Positions 14,535 through 17,085 of a stretch of 17,085 bases of DNA are shown here, in pieces. The stretch covers positions 1 through 17,085 of the forward strand of contig JAUZPH010000023.1 in the NCBI GenBank assembly GCA_030706065.1, given 5' to 3'. The notes under the pieces were generated by a model, which saw only the letters and a list, made by a program, of their open reading frames with translations, ran no database searches and had not been told where the DNA came from. Within the stretch, counting starts at the first letter, position 1. The number at the start of each line of letters is the position of its first letter. The stretch is from Bacillota bacterium (GTDB lineage Bacteria; Bacillota; Clostridia; Clostridiales; Clostridiaceae). Position numbers and translations under genes: made by a program.

Positions 14535-15245
14535 ATGGAGTATAATCTTACAGATCCATATGAGATTGCCCGATACATAAAGGATGCTAAAAAATCCACT
14601 CCGGTAAAGGTATACGTCGATGGAGATTTGAAGAGCTGTAACTTCTCTAATATAGATGTATTCGGTTCAGACAACTTTTATGTATTATTTGGTGAAGGTA
14701 ACGAGATATTAAGATTTCTGGAAGACAACAAAGATGTGATAACAAAGTACAGATTGGAGAACGACAGACGAAACTCTGCAATCCCAATGCTGGATATATT
14801 GTCCCTGGAAGCTCGAATTGAGCCCGGCGCCATCATAAGAGATAAAGTAGCCATAGGTAAAAATGCCGTAATAATGATGGGGGCAGTGATAAATATAGGC
14901 GCAGAAATAGGCGAAGGAACCATGGTAGATATGAACGCAGTAGTCGGTGCAAGGGGTAAGCTTGGGAAAGGCGTGCACCTTGGGGCAGGCGCTGTTGTTG
15001 CCGGAGTGCTGGAACCTCCGAGCAAGTCTCCCTGTGAGATTGGTGACAGAGTGCTTATTGGTGCAAATGCCGTAATTCTGGAAGGCGTCAAAATTGGAAC
15101 GGGCTCAGTAGTTGCTGCCGGTTCTGTAGTTACGGAGGATGTCCCCGAGGGAGTTGTTGTAGCAGGTATTCCTGCAAAAATAATTAAATTTGTTGATGAT
15201 AAGACCAAAAATAAGACACAGATATTGGATGATCTTAGAAAGTAA
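14535..15245 (+). CDS. dapH: Tetrahydrodipicolinate N-acetyltransferase
   Basis: Transfers acetyl from acetyl-CoA to tetrahydrodipicolinate, directing DAP synthesis into the acetylated branch. The 236-residue protein has the DapH N-terminal domain (about 1-83, starting MEYNLTDPYEIARYIK) followed by a left-handed beta-helix of hexapeptide repeats (about 92-218; IGKNAVIMMGAVI, IGEGTMVDMNAVVGA, VLIGANAVILEGVKIG). The GVLEPPSKSP loop at 157-166 is typical. The protein should work as a trimer. An ATG at 14502 is in frame but gives an 11-residue extension. The ATG at 14535 follows GGAAAGGA (14519-14526) by 8 nt and gives the exact length of Bacillus DapH. It is divergent from patA and ends at a shared terminator. 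A succinyltransferase (DapD) role is unlikely given the DapH-specific N-terminal domain. Confidence 0.95.
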   Translation: MEYNLTDPYEIARYIKDAKKSTPVKVYVDGDLKSCNFSNIDVFGSDNFYVLFGEGNEILRFLEDNKDVITKYRLENDRRNSAIPMLDILSLEARIEPGAIIRDKVAIGKNAVIMMGAVINIGAEIGEGTMVDMNAVVGARGKLGKGVHLGAGAVVAGVLEPPSKSPCEIGDRVLIGANAVILEGVKIGTGSVVAAGSVVTEDVPEGVVVAGIPAKIIKFVDDKTKNKTQILDDLRK

Positions 15246-15264
15246 ATATTTTCTTTAAAAGTAG

Positions 15265-15293
15265 AAACGAGGCCTCAACATGAGACCTCGTTT
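15265..15293. terminator. Bidirectional terminator between dapH and the SSB-like gene
   Basis: aaacgaggcctca (15265-15277) pairs with tgagacctcgttt (15281-15293) at 12 of 13 positions across a 3-nt loop. The mismatch is C/A on the plus strand and a G-U wobble on the minus strand. TTTTT follows on the plus strand, and T-rich DNA on the minus strand. The stem lies just after the stop of the convergent SSB-like gene. Confidence 0.88.
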
Positions 15294-15965
15294 TTAAATT
15301 ATGTCCTGCTCTTCACTTTCTTCTTCACTGCTGGTAACACCATTTTCCTTGCTTATTCTTTCCATCTTGGAAATAGAAACTTCATAGGCCACCTTTTTTA
15401 TCACTTCTTCATCGGATATTCTCTTCTGATATTCCCTGCTCTGCAACCTTCCCCAAATCCTAATATTATCTCCAACTGTAAGTGTTTGACAAAATCTGGA
15501 GTTTCTCCCCCACGCGATGGTCGGTATATAATCAGATTTATTGTAAGCTCTGTTAACGGCTAAAAGCATATCAGCTATCTCCCGTCCGAAAGGTGTAGTT
15601 CTATACACTGGAGCCTTGCAAATAAATCCATCAAGAAATATCTGATTGGGATTCTTACTCCTTTCAATACAGGGTTCAATATTTCTTGCAAACACTGTCA
15701 GTATCAATCTGTTTGCACCATCTACAAACTTATTGTAGGATCTCAATTGACCTTCTACAATTATATCCGCCCCCACTTTAAAATCCAAACCAGTAAGCAG
15801 CCTTTCGGATACGGTGACGGATAAATCATCCTTTGTATCACTGAGTCTTGGTACTTCGAGACTAAATATGTAGAAACCCTCTCCGTACATTTCATGGCTG
15901 AAGACTAAATCTGAGACAACCTTCCCCTCCAGGTATATTTTATTGTTCAGCATTAAATTGTCCAT
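15294..15965 (-). CDS. SSB-like protein with two tandem OB folds and an acidic tail
   Basis: Probable single-stranded-DNA-binding protein of the SSB/PriB superfamily. The 223-residue chain has two similar halves. The first (about 7-96) runs NKIYLEGKVVSD...FYIFSLEVPR...GADIIVEGQLRSYNK...LILTVFARNI. The second (about 107-201) runs NQIFLDGFICKAPVYRTTPFGREIADMLLAVNR...TIAWGR...GDNIRIWGRLQSREYQK...AYEVSISKME. Both follow the SSB order of strands (xIxLxGxV, AWG/VTV, GDxIxVxGRLxSR). The tail after 203 is acidic and ends EEESEEQDII, reminiscent of the SSB C-terminal tip that binds partner proteins, but without the usual Pro-Phe. The ATG at 15965 follows AGAGGGG. Ordinary bacterial SSB is one OB fold and about 110 residues before the linker, so this is a distinct paralogue. 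It stands alone, with no replication gene next to it. Confidence 0.75.
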   Translation of the reverse strand: MDNLMLNNKIYLEGKVVSDLVFSHEMYGEGFYIFSLEVPRLSDTKDDLSVTVSERLLTGLDFKVGADIIVEGQLRSYNKFVDGANRLILTVFARNIEPCIERSKNPNQIFLDGFICKAPVYRTTPFGREIADMLLAVNRAYNKSDYIPTIAWGRNSRFCQTLTVGDNIRIWGRLQSREYQKRISDEEVIKKVAYEVSISKMERISKENGVTSSEEESEEQDII

Positions 15966-16176
15966 CTTAACCCCTCTCTCCCTTGGTTTTTATAATTTTG
16001 CCTTACAGAAGATACTTATTCACATATAAAGTAAAATATAACTGTTTTTTATCTTTTGTATAATTTTCGTTAAAAAAGAAACTAATTATTCCATGATTAC
16101 TGTTATTTTTGTTATATTAGCTCTAATAGTTATTTTATACCATTCCATTATAATACATTTTTACTCTATATTGCAA

Positions 16177-16941
16177 TTACTTATTATAAATTTGTTTTCC
16201 CGAATAATCAATTATATAATTTTTTTTATATATTAATTCAGATACAGTAACCAAACTAAAGCCCCTTTTCTTGAAATATTCAATGATTATCGGCAGATTC
16301 CTTGGAGTAAACCTGGCATCATTGTGAAACAATATTATGGACCCCGGACTGGTCTTCTTTATGACTCTGTCCAGTTCCAGGTTAGCCCCTTCATTTCTCC
16401 AGTCAATACTGTCAACATCCCACTGTATACAGTATTTGCCCGTACTTTCCACCGTTGATATTACTGAATCGTTATAATCACCACTGGGACACCTGAAGAG
16501 GGTCGTGCCTGAACCCGTTATCTTTTTAATTTTCTCATCAACAGCATTGATTTCTTTTATAAGTGCTTCTCTTGAAATACTATTCATATCCGGATGGGTA
16601 TTCGAATGATTTCCTATCTCATGACCCTTGTCATAAAGAATTTTAAGCTTGTCAGGATTTGCATCAATCCAGCTTCCAACCAGAAAAAAGGTCGCTTTGA
16701 CATTGTACTTATCCAGTATCTTGATAATTTCATCAGTATTATCCTCCTTCCAGCTGGCATCAAAAGTCAAAGCTATCTTCTTTTCCTTTGTATCCACACA
16801 GTAAATAGGTAGCTTTCGGTCGGCGAAGGAAAATACTCCGTCATTTTTTACATTTATTATTACAATGAAAGCCAAAGCGGAAATCATCAGAAAGAATCCC
16901 ACAATTCCCTTCATCCATTTCCCCTTCTGTATAATTATCAT
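16177..16941 (-). CDS. PdaB-like polysaccharide deacetylase (sporulation type), membrane-anchored
   Basis: NodB-fold (CE4) protein that acts, in relatives, on peptidoglycan or other polysaccharides outside the membrane; Bacillus PdaB is needed for spore formation. One N-terminal membrane segment anchors it. Numbered from an ATG at 16953, the motifs are TFDASW (63-68), GNHSNTH (114-120), FRCPSGDYN (153-161), DSIDW (181-185) and ILFHND (207-212), in the order found in PdaB. Asp65, His116/His120 and His210 are present. Motif 1 lacks the second Asp of classical CE4 enzymes, as PdaB does, and motif 3 has R-C-P where R-P-P is usual. The ATG at 16953 touches the AGGAGG directly, so it cannot be the start. 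The ATG at 16941 (12 nt) was chosen; the ATG at 16914 (AAGGGG, 6 nt) is also plausible. Confidence 0.85.
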   Translation of the reverse strand: MIIIQKGKWMKGIVGFFLMISALAFIVIINVKNDGVFSFADRKLPIYCVDTKEKKIALTFDASWKEDNTDEIIKILDKYNVKATFFLVGSWIDANPDKLKILYDKGHEIGNHSNTHPDMNSISREALIKEINAVDEKIKKITGSGTTLFRCPSGDYNDSVISTVESTGKYCIQWDVDSIDWRNEGANLELDRVIKKTSPGSIILFHNDARFTPRNLPIIIEYFKKRGFSLVTVSELIYKKNYIIDYSGKQIYNK

Positions 16942-16957
16942 CAAAATTAACATCCTC

Positions 16958-17085
16958 CTAAAATATTTCTCTATAGATTATATTCCAAAGCAATGCTAAT
17001 ATGAAACGAAAATGGGGGACTTTAACTTTCTTTCCATCAATACCACGGAATAACTCATCTATACAAGAGAAAACTATTATTACAA
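16958..17085 (-). CDS. C-terminal end of an unidentified gene upstream of the PdaB-like gene (partial)
   Basis: Reading inward from the right edge on the minus strand, one frame is open for 42 codons and ends at a TAG (16958-16960) overlapping the ribosome binding site of the PdaB-like gene. The other two minus frames stop within 10 codons. The predicted tail is basic with a hydrophobic stretch (PHFRFILALLWNIIYREIF). I do not recognise the family. The tight junction with the next gene suggests an operon. A plus-strand frame starting at 17001 is also open but lacks a ribosome binding site. Confidence 0.45.
   Translation of the reverse strand, partial: VIIVFSCIDELFRGIDGKKVKVPHFRFILALLWNIIYREIF

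Noticed and set aside
14678..15208. Long open frame antisense to dapH (176 codons)
   Set aside because: It is a shadow of the repetitive hexapeptide coding sequence: Pro/Thr/Ser/Ala-rich low-complexity translation with no family features, fully inside a confident gene.
1..17085. CRISPR array, insertion sequence, prophage or defence system
   Set aside because: No regularly spaced repeats, transposase, integrase, phage structural or nuclease genes were seen; the only mobile-like candidates are the two short palindromic elements.

Overview
This 17 kb window looks like chromosome from a low-G+C, spore-forming Clostridia-type Firmicute. The reasons are the AT-rich intergenic DNA, strong AGGAGG-type ribosome binding sites, an alpha/beta-type small acid-soluble spore protein, a PdaB-like sporulation deacetylase, a DnaD/DnaC primosome pair, and the acetylated branch of the diaminopimelate (DAP)/lysine pathway (DapA, DapB, DapH, PatA). 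All calls come from reading the sequence; no database search was run.

Layout, left to right. (1) 1-412, minus: N-terminus of a membrane-anchored, probably exported protein that runs off the left edge. (2) 592-2554, plus: a dnaD-dnaC operon (overlapping genes) with its own sigma-A promoter, closed by two hairpins. (3) 2641-2876, minus: tRNA-Asp and tRNA-Val behind a consensus promoter. (4) 2920-4985, minus: hslO (Hsp33), a class I SAM methyltransferase and an alpha/beta SASP. Two roughly 95-bp, almost self-complementary non-coding elements (3826-3922 and 5086-5178) sit beside these genes. They share a fold plan and a short core and are the least explained structures here. (5) 5431-7079, plus: dapA-dapB with promoter and terminator. 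(6) 7127-12922, minus: a complete oppABCDF oligopeptide importer with a strong promoter, a roughly 140-nt leader carrying two palindromes, and an intercistronic terminator-like hairpin after oppA. (7) 13205-15245: patA (minus) and dapH (plus), divergent. (8) 15294-15965, minus: a tandem OB-fold, SSB-like protein with an acidic tail. (9) 16177-17085, minus: a PdaB-like deacetylase and, at the right edge, the 3' end of a probable upstream partner gene.

Functionally, DapA and DapB make tetrahydrodipicolinate from aspartate semialdehyde and pyruvate. DapH acetylates it and PatA transaminates the N-acetyl keto-intermediate. The deacetylase and epimerase of that route are not in the window. The Opp importer lies between the two halves of the pathway, a placement compatible with uptake of peptides (possibly cell-wall peptides containing DAP), but the sequence does not prove this. 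Most of the window is ordinary chromosomal core; the unusual items are the two long hairpin elements, the palindromes in the oppA leader, the SSB-like tandem OB protein and the divergent spore proteins.
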